A DNA stretch of 64,000 nt, from positions 83,794-147,793 of the forward strand of contig CAJUEO010000004.1 in the NCBI GenBank assembly GCA_910585685.1, given 5' to 3'. Of this stretch, positions 39,639-47,743 are shown one piece after another (positions within the stretch are counted from its first letter, which is position 1; every line of letters starts with the position of its first letter). The notes beneath the pieces were generated by a model. It saw only the letters and a list, made by a program, of their open reading frames with translations. It was not told the DNA's origin and did not search any database. The position numbers and the translations under genes are program-made. This DNA is from an uncultured Christensenella sp. (lineage in GTDB: Bacteria; Bacillota; Clostridia; Christensenellales; Borkfalkiaceae).

Positions 39639-42600
39639 TTTCGTCGTCCTCCCCGTTGTTTTTCCGCTGTTTTTGTACTATTTTGGCAATTTCGGCACAT
39701 TTAACCGAAGCGGTTTTGCGCTCTTCTACGTCTTTGCCGAGCGTAACGCCGCAGCTTCCGCCCATTTTGCAGTACTCGCAGGCGCCGTCAATGGGTGACG
39801 GAGATATGTTGCCGCCCGTCATTTCCTTTACAGCCGAGTCGGAAATAAGCCGCGAATACTCCAAAAAGTCTATAAAATCCTCGTGCATAAGCGTGTTTTC
39901 AAGCTGTTTGCCCTGATAGTTTGCGTTGACGTAGCTGCTTTTCGTCTTTGGCTGAACGTTTTTATCAGAAGCGCAAACCACGTCGTCGCTGCAATCCATA
40001 AAGCCCTGCAACCTGAAAACGCCGTCCGACTTGTCGGAATACAGTACCGAAGCGGGGAAATAATAGGCGCCGACCGCGCGTTTACCCGCCGATACCGCCA
40101 AAAGATATAGAGGAAGCTGCAGCTTTTTGCCCGAATAGTAGCTTGAAGCCGCCGCGTCGATACTGCCAGTCTTATAATCGATAACTCTTACCATATCTCC
40201 GCTTTCATCCACACGGTCGATTCTGCCGTAAACTTTTATCCCGTCGGAAAGGTTGATTTCCCCTGCGCGCTCGGCTTCCGAAAATACAAACGAAGAATTT
40301 TTCAGCTGTTGGTACATGCCGGAAGATATTTTTACCGCCTCGTCGACAAGCTCGTTGCAGACGTACTTTCCCCCGTCGGTGTCGGAAAGCGCGGAGTATG
40401 GCGGGCGGGAGAGCTTTTCGTTTGCAAGATTGCGCGCTTTTACTTCAAACGCGGATAAATCGTCAACGCTCTCCACTTCCTTTGCCAAATCCTGCAACAC
40501 GGCGTGGATAAAGTTGCCCGTGTCAACGGCGCGCATTGCGCCCTCTTCCCTCTCTGAAACCTTTAAACCCTTGCTTATAAAACTCATATACGGACAGGTA
40601 AAATAGCTTTCGAGCGTGGTGGGGGAAAGACTGTTGAACTTGCCGAGATATAGCTCGTTACCGCAGGAAATGCCCGACTTTTCGGGGGCTTCAAGCGCGC
40701 AGTCCGCCTCACTTTTATAGCCGTTGTTTTGCAAAACGGCATATATCGACGAAGCCGAGTTCGACTGCGGATACTTTCTCAAATGCCTTAAAGCCGTAAG
40801 CTTTTCGCTGCAATAATAGGGCACGGCGCGCGCATTTTGCGCTATTCTCGAAACGCTGACGGGCAAAAGCTCGCTACCGCCCGACGTCGAAAATATTGCC
40901 TTAGCATAAGAAATAATTTCGCTTACTCCGCTTTCGCTGCCGTCCGATGAATAGCTTAAATATAATTTATTTCTGAATGCACAAATATTCAGCGCGCAAA
41001 TTTCCCTGTTTCTCGCGTTTACCTGCCTTATTTTGGGGGAAATATTCAAATTGACGCTCTCCAATGCGGCAATTTCCCTGTCGGTCAAAAGCGAGGTATC
41101 GTCGCTTGAATTAGGCACGTCCCCTGTCAGCCTTGCCGCAAACACAACGTTGCTGCCCGTATTTGCCGTGCTTGTCAAATCACCTACGAAAACCGCGTCG
41201 GACTTGGGCGGAATAAGCGAAATTTTCATAGCCGCAAAACCGCTTTTAAGTATCTTAATAAAGTCCGAAACAGACATATCGTCCGCGGCTATACTTTCCG
41301 CCTCGGCTATAACGGCAAGCGCGCTTTCAAGCGCGCGGTGCGAAAATTCCGCCGCGCAAGGTCGCTCGTTTTTGTATGTTTTTTCAGCCTTTTCAAGCGT
41401 TTGTTTTACCTTGAAATGCTCTAAAAGCGAGCGTAGACCCCCACATATGGCGCGGTTTCCGCCCTTTACCGCCAAAAATTCAAGCCCCTTTAAAAACAGC
41501 GCGCGCACCCTTTCCACTCGCTCGAAATCAAAGCCCGACTTTTCGAGGTTTTCCCTGTTTGGCGCGCGCTTGACGCCGCCGCGGTAAGAGGCGTACTTTA
41601 ATGCGTAATTTCTGTATTCGTCCTTGTCCGCTCTTTCGGCAGGGAAATAGGGTGAAGCTATAACTCCGTCGACGTCGGCAAACCTACAGCCCGAAGCAAC
41701 GCAAAGCAGATAATTAGTTATAAAAGCGCACAGCGCATGGTCTGAAAGCGGAAGCTGCATATCCGCGTAATAGGGAATTTTAAAGCGCGAAAACACGCGC
41801 GCAAGCACGCGCTCGCTGTTATTCAAGTCGGGCAGCATTACCGAAATTTTCGCATAGCGCTCCCCCTCCATAACGTGCTTTTTAATGCTTGCCGCTATAA
41901 ATTCAAGCTCCTCTTCCCCGTCGGTTGCCTCGTATATTCCAACGTTAGCCGTGGCATATTTGGGGGTGTAGAAGCTTTCAGGATTAAAAATACCCTTTCT
42001 AAACGCTTCCGCCTCTGGATTGGACGATACGTTAAACTGCGCCCTTTTGACGCCGCCGAACTCAACGGCAGCGGCGTGGAAAAACGCCGAAGCCTCGTTG
42101 ACGTAGATATCCTCGGCGCCGCCTATAAACAGACCGTGAACGTTTGCCGCTTTTGACATAACGGCGCGCACCACCTCTTGCGAGGTACAGGTAAACGCCT
42201 GAAAACCGAGAAAAATTACCGTGCTGCCTTTAAAACTTTCGTCGGCTTTTATTACGTCGGGCAATCTGCGCAGATATGCGTTTCTGTCCTGCATGCCGCT
42301 CTGTTGCAAAAATTTCGTGTAAGCCTCGTAAATTATAGCAAGGTCGTGCAACTTTCCGCCGAGAACGCCGCCGCGCTCAGCCGCAGCCGCCGCGTCCTCC
42401 GCCGAAACCCTCGACGAGTATAACAGCGCGATAGTGTCATATACCGTCTGCGCAGCGACCGAGGAGGATAATTTTTTAAATAAGTTTAACCTTGTACGGT
42501 TTTCTTCTATAATTTTGCGCACAGCCATTGCCGAGCCCTGACTCGACAAAACGTTGTCGCATTTACCCGTCCTTGCTGCAAGAAACCTTGCAAATGTATA

Positions 42601-42777
42601 TACCGACGTCAAAAACGAGCCTTCTACGGCGGCGCAAACCGTTCGTTCGGCGGCAAGCGACAGCCTGTCCTCGCAAAAAATTATTGTGCGACTGCTGCTT
42701 TCTTCGTTATGCTTTACAATTTCTTTAAGTTTTTCGAGCGCGGCGGACAACGCCGAGCAATCGGTCAAGTAAATCAT
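39622..42777 (-). CDS. addB: ATP-dependent nuclease subunit AddB, Walker A lost
   Basis: A 1051-residue AddB-like protein. The C-terminal nuclease is intact: GRIDRVDES, VIDYKTGS, and an iron-sulfur set of four cysteines (FTCPYMSF and CEYCKMGGSC). The N-terminal helicase-like half aligns from TIIFCEDRLSLAAERTV onward but the usual GxxGxGK(T/S) loop is absent; the N-terminus MIYLTDCSALSAALEKLKEI is too short to hold one. Chosen start 42775-42777 has only six bases between it and a TATAAT box. Paired with addA. The ATPase-dead form suggests AddA supplies all motor activity. Confidence 0.85.
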   Translation of the reverse strand: MIYLTDCSALSAALEKLKEIVKHNEESSSRTIIFCEDRLSLAAERTVCAAVEGSFLTSVYTFARFLAARTGKCDNVLSSQGSAMAVRKIIEENRTRLNLFKKLSSSVAAQTVYDTIALLYSSRVSAEDAAAAAERGGVLGGKLHDLAIIYEAYTKFLQQSGMQDRNAYLRRLPDVIKADESFKGSTVIFLGFQAFTCTSQEVVRAVMSKAANVHGLFIGGAEDIYVNEASAFFHAAAVEFGGVKRAQFNVSSNPEAEAFRKGIFNPESFYTPKYATANVGIYEATDGEEELEFIAASIKKHVMEGERYAKISVMLPDLNNSERVLARVFSRFKIPYYADMQLPLSDHALCAFITNYLLCVASGCRFADVDGVIASPYFPAERADKDEYRNYALKYASYRGGVKRAPNRENLEKSGFDFERVERVRALFLKGLEFLAVKGGNRAICGGLRSLLEHFKVKQTLEKAEKTYKNERPCAAEFSHRALESALAVIAEAESIAADDMSVSDFIKILKSGFAAMKISLIPPKSDAVFVGDLTSTANTGSNVVFAARLTGDVPNSSDDTSLLTDREIAALESVNLNISPKIRQVNARNREICALNICAFRNKLYLSYSSDGSESGVSEIISYAKAIFSTSGGSELLPVSVSRIAQNARAVPYYCSEKLTALRHLRKYPQSNSASSIYAVLQNNGYKSEADCALEAPEKSGISCGNELYLGKFNSLSPTTLESYFTCPYMSFISKGLKVSEREEGAMRAVDTGNFIHAVLQDLAKEVESVDDLSAFEVKARNLANEKLSRPPYSALSDTDGGKYVCNELVDEAVKISSGMYQQLKNSSFVFSEAERAGEINLSDGIKVYGRIDRVDESGDMVRVIDYKTGSIDAAASSYYSGKKLQLPLYLLAVSAGKRAVGAYYFPASVLYSDKSDGVFRLQGFMDCSDDVVCASDKNVQPKTKSSYVNANYQGKQLENTLMHEDFIDFLEYSRLISDSAVKEMTGGNISPSPIDGACEYCKMGGSCGVTLGKDVEERKTASVKCAEIAKIVQKQRKNNGEDDENATHF

Positions 42778-42783
42778 AGCTCC

Positions 42784-42789
42784 ATTATA
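42784..42789 (-). promoter_or_regulatory. -10 box of addB, extended type
   Basis: TGC-TATAAT on the minus strand (TATAAT 42784-42789) with a poor -35 (TTAATT, 17 bases away). Only GGAGCT separates it from the ATG, so transcription would start at or in the start codon. Confidence 0.6.
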
Positions 42790-42832
42790 GCACATTTCAC
42801 GCACTAAATTAAGGATTTTAAGCTTAAAAGTT

Positions 42833-42861
42833 TTTACAATTTGAAAATTATATGCTATAAT
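42833..42861 (+). promoter_or_regulatory. promoter of the 42889 lipoprotein gene
   Basis: TTTACA (42833-42838) and an extended -10 TGC-TATAAT (TATAAT 42856-42861), 17-base spacer, divergent from addB. Confidence 0.8.
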
Positions 42862-42888
42862 AACTAAAAATAAAGTTAAGGAATAAGT

Positions 42889-43989
42889 ATGAAAAAACGT
42901 TTTGGCGTTACGGTGCTTGCGCTCGGCGCGAGCGTTGCTATAATTTTATCGGGCTGCGGCGGCTGCGCAGGTTGCGGCGCTACAGCGAAAAATATTGCTT
43001 CGCTTTCGTCAAATTGGTACGCAAATACCACCTATAAAAAAATTCAGCCCACTTTTACACAGGGCAACGAAGATTTTAAAAAGGAAGAAATTAAATATAC
43101 CGTGACCTTTGACAAGACCGCGGCAGAAAATAACAGCTATTCTGTGGACTATTCCGACGGAACCTATGTTACCGAGTTTTACGCCGCTGAATTCGACAGG
43201 GACAAGTACTGTGCCGAAGAGTTTAAGGGCGCATATCCCGACGGCCTTGTAGCATATTATTATAAGACCTCGCTCAACATACCCAAGGTTACGTTTAAAG
43301 TCGGCAGCGACGAAAAGAGCTTTGAAAACGACAGCATTATTACAGAGTGCTGGTTTTTATCGGTAGAGGACGCCCTGCAACCCTTATACTCGAAAATTTC
43401 GGCTGATACCGTCAGTCCGGCGGCAAACCGCGTATCCTCTATTGACGAAGCTTATACTAAGATTAATTGCGAGTATGTGACGTATTACAGCTATGAACCG
43501 GGCGCGGCTTTGACCGAAGTTACAAGCGACGGACAAACGACCGAGAGCACGACGGACGGACTTGGCAACACCGTAAACACCGTGTTCGACTTATCTTCTT
43601 TAAATATCGCAATACGCGCGACAAAACTTACCAGGGATTTATCGCAGGTTATAACCTTGCATACCCCCAACGCTGGATTACAGAACTTTACGCTTTCGGG
43701 CAGGTCGGGCGCTTTGAGCGAAGCCGATTTGACGAAAATTGAAAATATTATGACCGAAAACGAGCTATATGTGGGGGGCAACGAGGACGACAAGTTAAAT
43801 ACGACCGCCGTCAGCATCACCTACGCAGGGCAGCTTTCGGGCGTTTCGCAGCAATATTGGTTTGCGGCAATCGACAATGCGCGCAACAACACGGGCCGTG
43901 CGACCATGCTTAAAATAGCGCAGCCCCTGCCCTATTCTTTGGGCACTTTACACATAACTCTCGACGAAATAGTAAGCAAATTATATTGA
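42889..43989 (+). CDS. lipoprotein of unknown function
   Basis: A 366-residue secreted lipoprotein. The signal peptide MKKRFGVTVLALGASVAIIL ends in a good lipobox, LSGC with Cys23, followed by a Gly/Cys-rich stretch (GGCAGCGA). The rest is Ser/Thr/Asp-rich with no domain I recognise; the length and the even mix of strands suggest a beta-sandwich. AAGGA lies seven bases before the start. It is followed after 30 bases by a YwaF-like membrane protein and probably shares its transcript. Confidence 0.7.
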   Translation: MKKRFGVTVLALGASVAIILSGCGGCAGCGATAKNIASLSSNWYANTTYKKIQPTFTQGNEDFKKEEIKYTVTFDKTAAENNSYSVDYSDGTYVTEFYAAEFDRDKYCAEEFKGAYPDGLVAYYYKTSLNIPKVTFKVGSDEKSFENDSIITECWFLSVEDALQPLYSKISADTVSPAANRVSSIDEAYTKINCEYVTYYSYEPGAALTEVTSDGQTTESTTDGLGNTVNTVFDLSSLNIAIRATKLTRDLSQVITLHTPNAGLQNFTLSGRSGALSEADLTKIENIMTENELYVGGNEDDKLNTTAVSITYAGQLSGVSQQYWFAAIDNARNNTGRATMLKIAQPLPYSLGTLHITLDEIVSKLY

Positions 43990-44019
43990 TAGACTGCTTG
44001 TTTTTACGAGGTAGATAAA

Positions 44020-44763
44020 ATGCAACACTTACTGCAAATACACCCCAAACCTACCGAAGGCTACATTCCTCAGGTTTTCGGTTGGGAACACCTGACTTAT
44101 CTTGCGATATTCTTTGTAATGGCAATAGGAACGTTGATTTTAATTTACTATAAAGTTAAAAGCGAGCGCGACGTACAAATTACCGTAAAATGCGTAGGGG
44201 CGTGTCTTTTAATTGCAATACTTGCAAACAGAATTTCGCTTATAGAATATTACGGAACGCCGATGGGAATAATACCCAACACGTTTTGCGGCACGACAAG
44301 CCTTATATTTGCGCTGTGTGCAATATTCTTAAAGCGCGACAGCCTGCTTTTGAATTTTGCCGTTTACGCAGGTTTCTGGGGCGGAATAATAGTTACCTTC
44401 TATCCTAATTTCGTCGTACAGGACGCGTCGTTTATGTATCCGCCGACGGTTACGGGAATACTTCACCACAGTTTATCGGCATATCTTGCGGTAGTTATGC
44501 TTATGACGGGCTTCTTTAAACCCAACCTCAAAAAATTTTACGTCTATCCCATAGCGCTGTGCGTGATAATGACTTACGGCGTATTCCTTATGGACGCGCT
44601 CAAAATAGAAGAATCGATGTACATTTTCGCGCCCGTGGTGCCCGGCACTTTTTTGACCTGGTACGTTGTCGGACCCATGCTTATTTTGGGAAACCTCGGA
44701 TTGGTTGCGCTGTACGAGAAAATAATTGTACCCCGACTCCAAAAGAAAAAACAAGTTACATAA
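44020..44763 (+). CDS. YwaF/TMEM164-like integral membrane protein
   Basis: A 247-residue protein with about seven transmembrane helices. Blocks such as IIPNTFCGTTSLIFALCAIF, LNFAVYAGFWGGIIVTFYPN and GILHHSLSAYLAVVMLMTGF follow the plan of YwaF (TIGR02206) and TMEM164 proteins, a family with conserved His, Asn and Cys in the membrane, thought to act on lipids in the eukaryotic member. The bacterial role is not known. GAGGT precedes the ATG. Last gene before a strong terminator. Confidence 0.6.
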   Translation: MQHLLQIHPKPTEGYIPQVFGWEHLTYLAIFFVMAIGTLILIYYKVKSERDVQITVKCVGACLLIAILANRISLIEYYGTPMGIIPNTFCGTTSLIFALCAIFLKRDSLLLNFAVYAGFWGGIIVTFYPNFVVQDASFMYPPTVTGILHHSLSAYLAVVMLMTGFFKPNLKKFYVYPIALCVIMTYGVFLMDALKIEESMYIFAPVVPGTFLTWYVVGPMLILGNLGLVALYEKIIVPRLQKKKQVT

Positions 44764-44766
44764 AAT

Positions 44767-44795
44767 AACGCTCCGTGTTTTAAACACGGAGCGTT
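44767..44795. terminator. terminator between convergent genes
   Basis: AACGCTCCGTGTTT (44767-44780) and AAACACGGAGCGTT (44782-44795) form a perfect 14-bp stem, with a T-rich flank on the plus side. Confidence 0.88.
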
Positions 44796-44804
44796 TGTAA
44801 TTTA

Positions 44805-45752
44805 CTATGAAACGACGTTTCTGGGATTTCCGTCTATGTACGCTTTTAAGTTGCCTGCAACTATCTTTAAAAGCCTTACCCTTGTTTCGTGAGGAGTCCA
44901 GCCGATATGCGGAGTTATAAGGCAGTTTTTCGCGCCGAACAGCGGATTGTTCTTTAACATAGGCTCTTCGGCTACGGTGTCAAGGCAAGCGCCTGCAATT
45001 GCGCCCGAATTGAGCGCGTCGGCAAGCGCCTGTTCGTCTACAAGTCCGCCGCGAGCGGTGTTTATTAAAACGGCGTCCCTCTTCATTAAAGCGAGAGTAT
45101 CGCGGTTTATCAGCTTTGCCGTAACGGGAGTGAGCGGACAGTGCAGCGAAACGACGTCGCAAATTTTCAGCATTTCTTCAAAAGTTACCTGTCTGTAAGG
45201 GCAGTTTTTCGGCGGCGTTCGGGTACAGATTACAACGTTAGCGCCGAATGCTTCGGCAATGCGCGCAACGTACTTGCCTATGTTGCCGTAGCCGTAAATG
45301 CCGAAGGTCTTGCCGTAAAACTCGCGCGTGGGATAGGGAAAATAACAGAAAGTTTTGCTGTTTATCCAGCCCCCCTCGTTGACCGAACCGACGTACTCGC
45401 TTATTTTGCCGTAGAGCGCAAGCAAAAGCGCAAATACGTGTTGTCCGACGGGGTGCGTGGAATAGTCGGGTGCGTTGCAGACGGTTATACCTCTTTTGCG
45501 GCAAGCCTCGATATCCACTACGTTATAGCCCGTTGCAAACGTGCCTACGTACTTTATATTGGGGCAGGCTGAAAGCAGCGCTTCGTCGACTATTACTTTA
45601 TTTACGATGAGTGCGTCGACGTCCTTGCAGAACTCGAAAAGTTGACTTCTTTCAAGTTCTCCGAAATACCTTACATCTCCAAGTTTTTCAAACTCGGAAA
45701 AATCCAAATCGTCGGTAAAGCTTATTGCGCTTGTGTTAATTGCAATTTTCAA
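44805..45752 (-). CDS. D-isomer-specific 2-hydroxyacid dehydrogenase
   Basis: A 315-residue NAD(P)-linked enzyme. The Rossmann motif is TFGIYGYGNIGKYVARIAEA; the catalytic set appears as Arg in NTARGGLVDEQAL, Glu shortly after, and His in ITPHIGWTPHETR. The substrate could be glycerate/hydroxypyruvate or another 2-oxoacid; sequence does not decide. The start codon is TTG (45750-45752) with GAGG eight bases upstream; no ATG fits. It stands alone, downstream of spoIIR in the same direction. Confidence 0.88.
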   Translation of the reverse strand: MKIAINTSAISFTDDLDFSEFEKLGDVRYFGELERSQLFEFCKDVDALIVNKVIVDEALLSACPNIKYVGTFATGYNVVDIEACRKRGITVCNAPDYSTHPVGQHVFALLLALYGKISEYVGSVNEGGWINSKTFCYFPYPTREFYGKTFGIYGYGNIGKYVARIAEAFGANVVICTRTPPKNCPYRQVTFEEMLKICDVVSLHCPLTPVTAKLINRDTLALMKRDAVLINTARGGLVDEQALADALNSGAIAGACLDTVAEEPMLKNNPLFGAKNCLITPHIGWTPHETRVRLLKIVAGNLKAYIDGNPRNVVS

Positions 45753-45847
45753 AAATTCGTCCTCTTATACCTTTTTGTATATTATAACAAAAAACGCGTA
45801 TGTTGGCAATAATTTTTTAACTGCGTTTGAAAATTGCAGGTCTGTTA

Positions 45848-46381
45848 TTACTTTTTATTTTGAAAGTTTTTAATAATTTCATATATTGCCGAGCGGTACT
45901 CAACCTCGGTTGTAGCCGAAGTGAAACAGAGCGGCGGATAAATTACGCACCACCAGTTATCTCCCGTGCCCGAACCCAGCTCGATTATAAGCGCGTCATA
46001 AACCCCGCTTTCAAGCGTCAGGTCGCCGTAGACTCGGGTGGGGAATTCCTCGGCGCGGATTTGCGCGCGAGAAGTGTACGAAAAACCCTTTGCTTTAAGC
46101 GTTGCGTCGCAAACCTCTTCTATTTCGGGCAAAATTTGGCTCATTTTCTCTATTGCCGCCTGTTTTGTAACGCACTCTGCAACATAGGGAGTGATAAATT
46201 TAACAACTTCGTCCTTGACGGCGTACTTTACACTTTGGTCGATTTGCTCGTTCGAGTTTGCCCTGACGTGTATGCGGAGATAGTCTGTTTCCGCCGCCGC
46301 GTATGTTTTTTGGTAACTTGCGATTAATATTCCGCATACAATGAGAGTGATAAGCGTTGCCGCCGCAATAAATTTTTTCAT
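45848..46381 (-). CDS. spoIIR: stage II sporulation protein R
   Basis: A 177-residue secreted protein. A signal peptide (about 1-28) is followed by LRIHVRANSNEQIDQSVKYA and the C-terminal GDNWWCVIYPPLCF, both diagnostic of SpoIIR. It is made in the forespore under sigma F and secreted to activate SpoIIGA, which processes pro-sigma E in the mother cell. Its presence indicates that the organism is, or was recently, a spore former. An upstream sequence resembles a sigma-F/G promoter. Confidence 0.93.
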   Translation of the reverse strand: MKKFIAAATLITLIVCGILIASYQKTYAAAETDYLRIHVRANSNEQIDQSVKYAVKDEVVKFITPYVAECVTKQAAIEKMSQILPEIEEVCDATLKAKGFSYTSRAQIRAEEFPTRVYGDLTLESGVYDALIIELGSGTGDNWWCVIYPPLCFTSATTEVEYRSAIYEIIKNFQNKK

Positions 46382-46410
46382 AGTTTACACCTTTAAAATT
46401 GATTTCAAAG

Positions 46411-46441
46411 CATTTATCGACAATGAATTAATAATTTATAC
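46411..46441 (-). promoter_or_regulatory. possible sigma-F promoter of spoIIR
   Basis: On the minus strand GTATA (46437-46441), then 15 bases, then GTCGATAAATG (46411-46421), close to the sigma-F pattern GTATA-N15-GGnnAnAnT. The match is partial and the identification rests on the gene. Confidence 0.4.
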
Positions 46442-46489
46442 TCTCATTCAAAAAATTTTTGAAAATTTGTAAAATGCCTTTAAAAACGC

Positions 46490-46518
46490 TTGATTTTTAT
46501 AATTATATTTGGTATATT
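46490..46518 (+). promoter_or_regulatory. promoter of the tRNA cluster
   Basis: TTGATT (46490-46495) and TATATT (46513-46518), 17-base spacer, 12 bases ahead of tRNA-Val. Confidence 0.7.
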
Positions 46519-46530
46519 AATTAAGCGTTT

Positions 46531-46606
46531 GGGAGCTTAGCTCAGTTGGGAGAGCAACTGCCCTACAAGCAGTGGGTCACAGGTTCGAGCCCTGTAGCTC
46601 CCACCA
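46531..46606 (+). tRNA. tRNA-Val (anticodon TAC), with C33
   Basis: A full 76-base cloverleaf: acceptor GGGAGCT/AGCTCCC, D-stem GCTC/GAGC, anticodon stem ACTGC/GCAGT, T-stem ACAGG/CCTGT and encoded CCA. The anticodon loop reads CCTACAA, giving TAC for valine. Position 33, nearly always U, is C here. First of three closely spaced tRNA genes. Confidence 0.95.
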
Positions 46607-46609
46607 ACG

Positions 46610-46723
46610 AAAATAGTGCGGCTAATATATGCGGGAGTGGCTCAGTGGTAGAGCGTCACCTTGCCAAGGTGAATGTCGCGGGTTCGAATCTCGTCTCCCG
46701 CTCCAAAAAGCCCGCACTATTTT
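46610..46723. repeat. 12-bp inverted repeat enclosing tRNA-Gly
   Basis: AAAATAGTGCGG (46610-46621) and CCGCACTATTTT (46712-46723) are exact complements flanking the tRNA-Gly gene at roughly equal distance. In the precursor RNA they would pair and close the tRNA in a stem loop, possibly a processing helix; the right arm also supplies a T-run and could be half of a terminator. Confidence 0.6.
46631..46705 (+). tRNA. tRNA-Gly (anticodon GCC)
   Basis: 75-base cloverleaf: acceptor GCGGGAG/CTCCCGC, anticodon loop TTGCCAA, T-loop TTCGAAT, discriminator T and encoded CCA. 24 bases after tRNA-Val. Confidence 0.96.
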
Positions 46724-46730
46724 TTTATAC

Positions 46731-46805
<75 letters not shown>

Positions 46806-46808
46806 AAG

Positions 46809-46837
46809 AACAACCACCCGTTCAGGGTGGTTGTTTC
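46809..46837 (+). terminator. hairpin after tRNA-Cys
   Basis: AACAACCACCC (46809-46819) pairs with GGGTGGTTGTT (46825-46835); a short T-run follows. A second and stronger terminator lies at 46955-46990. Confidence 0.6.
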
Positions 46838-46934
46838 CATTTATGCGCACACCCATTACCACCGAAATAACGTGACGCGATTGATTTTGAACACAAAATT
46901 ACAATCGCTATTCCGTCGCGGTTTCCGCTCCTTA

Positions 46935-46957
46935 CAAATCTGGGTGGCGCCTCCAAA
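46935..46957 (+). repeat. duplicate of the tRNA-Cys 3' end (att-like direct repeat)
   Basis: The 23 bases beginning CAAATCTGGGTGGCGCC and ending TCCAAA are identical to 46785-46807, the 3' end of tRNA-Cys plus three flanking bases. Copies are 150 bases apart. Integrases of tRNA-targeting elements leave exactly such a duplication of the gene's 3' end; no integrase is visible in the window. Everything between (46838-46934) is non-coding and unremarkable. Confidence 0.7.
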
Positions 46958-46990
46958 AAAATTCCTTGTCATAAGACAAGGAATTTTTTT
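46955..46990. terminator. strong bidirectional terminator
   Basis: AAAATTCCTTGTC and GACAAGGAATTTT form a stem with loop ATAA, with T-tracts on both strands. It directly follows the duplicated tRNA 3' end, so it may be the original tRNA-Cys terminator; it also ends the 46998 gene on the minus strand. Confidence 0.9.
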
Positions 46991-46997
46991 ATTTTAC

Positions 46998-47735
46998 CTA
47001 TCCCCAAACTATTTTTCGTACTTGGTTGAAATCATAGGTGGAAATACTTTTTAAAAGAAACACCATATACTCGTATAGCTGCAACTGCTTTCTGTCGTGC
47101 GTGTCCCGCACGCCTTCAAGCATAAGTTCCGCCCTGTTTATCGCGCCGCGGTGCCCAAGCTTTTTGTCCGACTCAATCATTTTGTTTATTCTGCCGTAAA
47201 GCTCGTTGTAAAATTCTCCTTCGCGCCATAAACTATGCGACGGTTCCTCGTCGGCTTGTATGGGTTTTGATTTCTCTTCGATAAAATATTTTAATATTCC
47301 CACAAGGTTTTCCGCCTCTTGAGAATATATTTCTCGATTTGTTTTATCGCTGTCTGTCTTTTCAAATTGTTCCAGCTTTTTTAAACATTCTTCAATGTCT
47401 GCTAATGCGTCGTCCACGTCAAAATCTTCGTCAGGCTCGTCGTCATCTTCGTCAAAGTCAAACAAATCGGTATCGTCGAGTTCGTCTTCGTCCTCGAAAT
47501 CACGTCGGGAGTGCAGTCCCCTGTAATTTTTTATATGTCTGCCGTATTTTTTGTTTTCGTCGGGCTGAACGCTGACGTAGGTAAGTCCGCCGTGCAGTTG
47601 CAGCTTACCCTCGTTTAAAAGCTCGTCGACGACTGTTTTAATTTCCCTATAGCTTGCGGAGAACCTCTCCTGCAAGGCGGCAATTTCAAAACCGCCGCAA
47701 GTTTCCATATAGCATTTTATACGTTCTCTATCCAT
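46998..47735 (-). CDS. winged-helix/acidic protein of the coupling-protein module
   Basis: A 245-residue cytosolic protein. Residues 1-50 (MDRERIKCYMETCGGFEIAA, LQERFSASYREIKTVVDELL, EGKLQLHGG) resemble a winged helix of the FtsK-gamma kind (LQ-x2-F-x3-Y at the recognition helix). Residues about 80-112 are a dense acidic stretch (DEDELDDTDLFDFDEDDDEP). The rest is helical (ECLKKLEQFEK; ELYGRINKMIESDKKL). No family is certain. It follows the VirD4-like gene by eight bases and probably works with it, perhaps in DNA recognition. Confidence 0.6.
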   Translation of the reverse strand: MDRERIKCYMETCGGFEIAALQERFSASYREIKTVVDELLNEGKLQLHGGLTYVSVQPDENKKYGRHIKNYRGLHSRRDFEDEDELDDTDLFDFDEDDDEPDEDFDVDDALADIEECLKKLEQFEKTDSDKTNREIYSQEAENLVGILKYFIEEKSKPIQADEEPSHSLWREGEFYNELYGRINKMIESDKKLGHRGAINRAELMLEGVRDTHDRKQLQLYEYMVFLLKSISTYDFNQVRKIVWG

Positions 47736-47743
47736 AGTACCTC

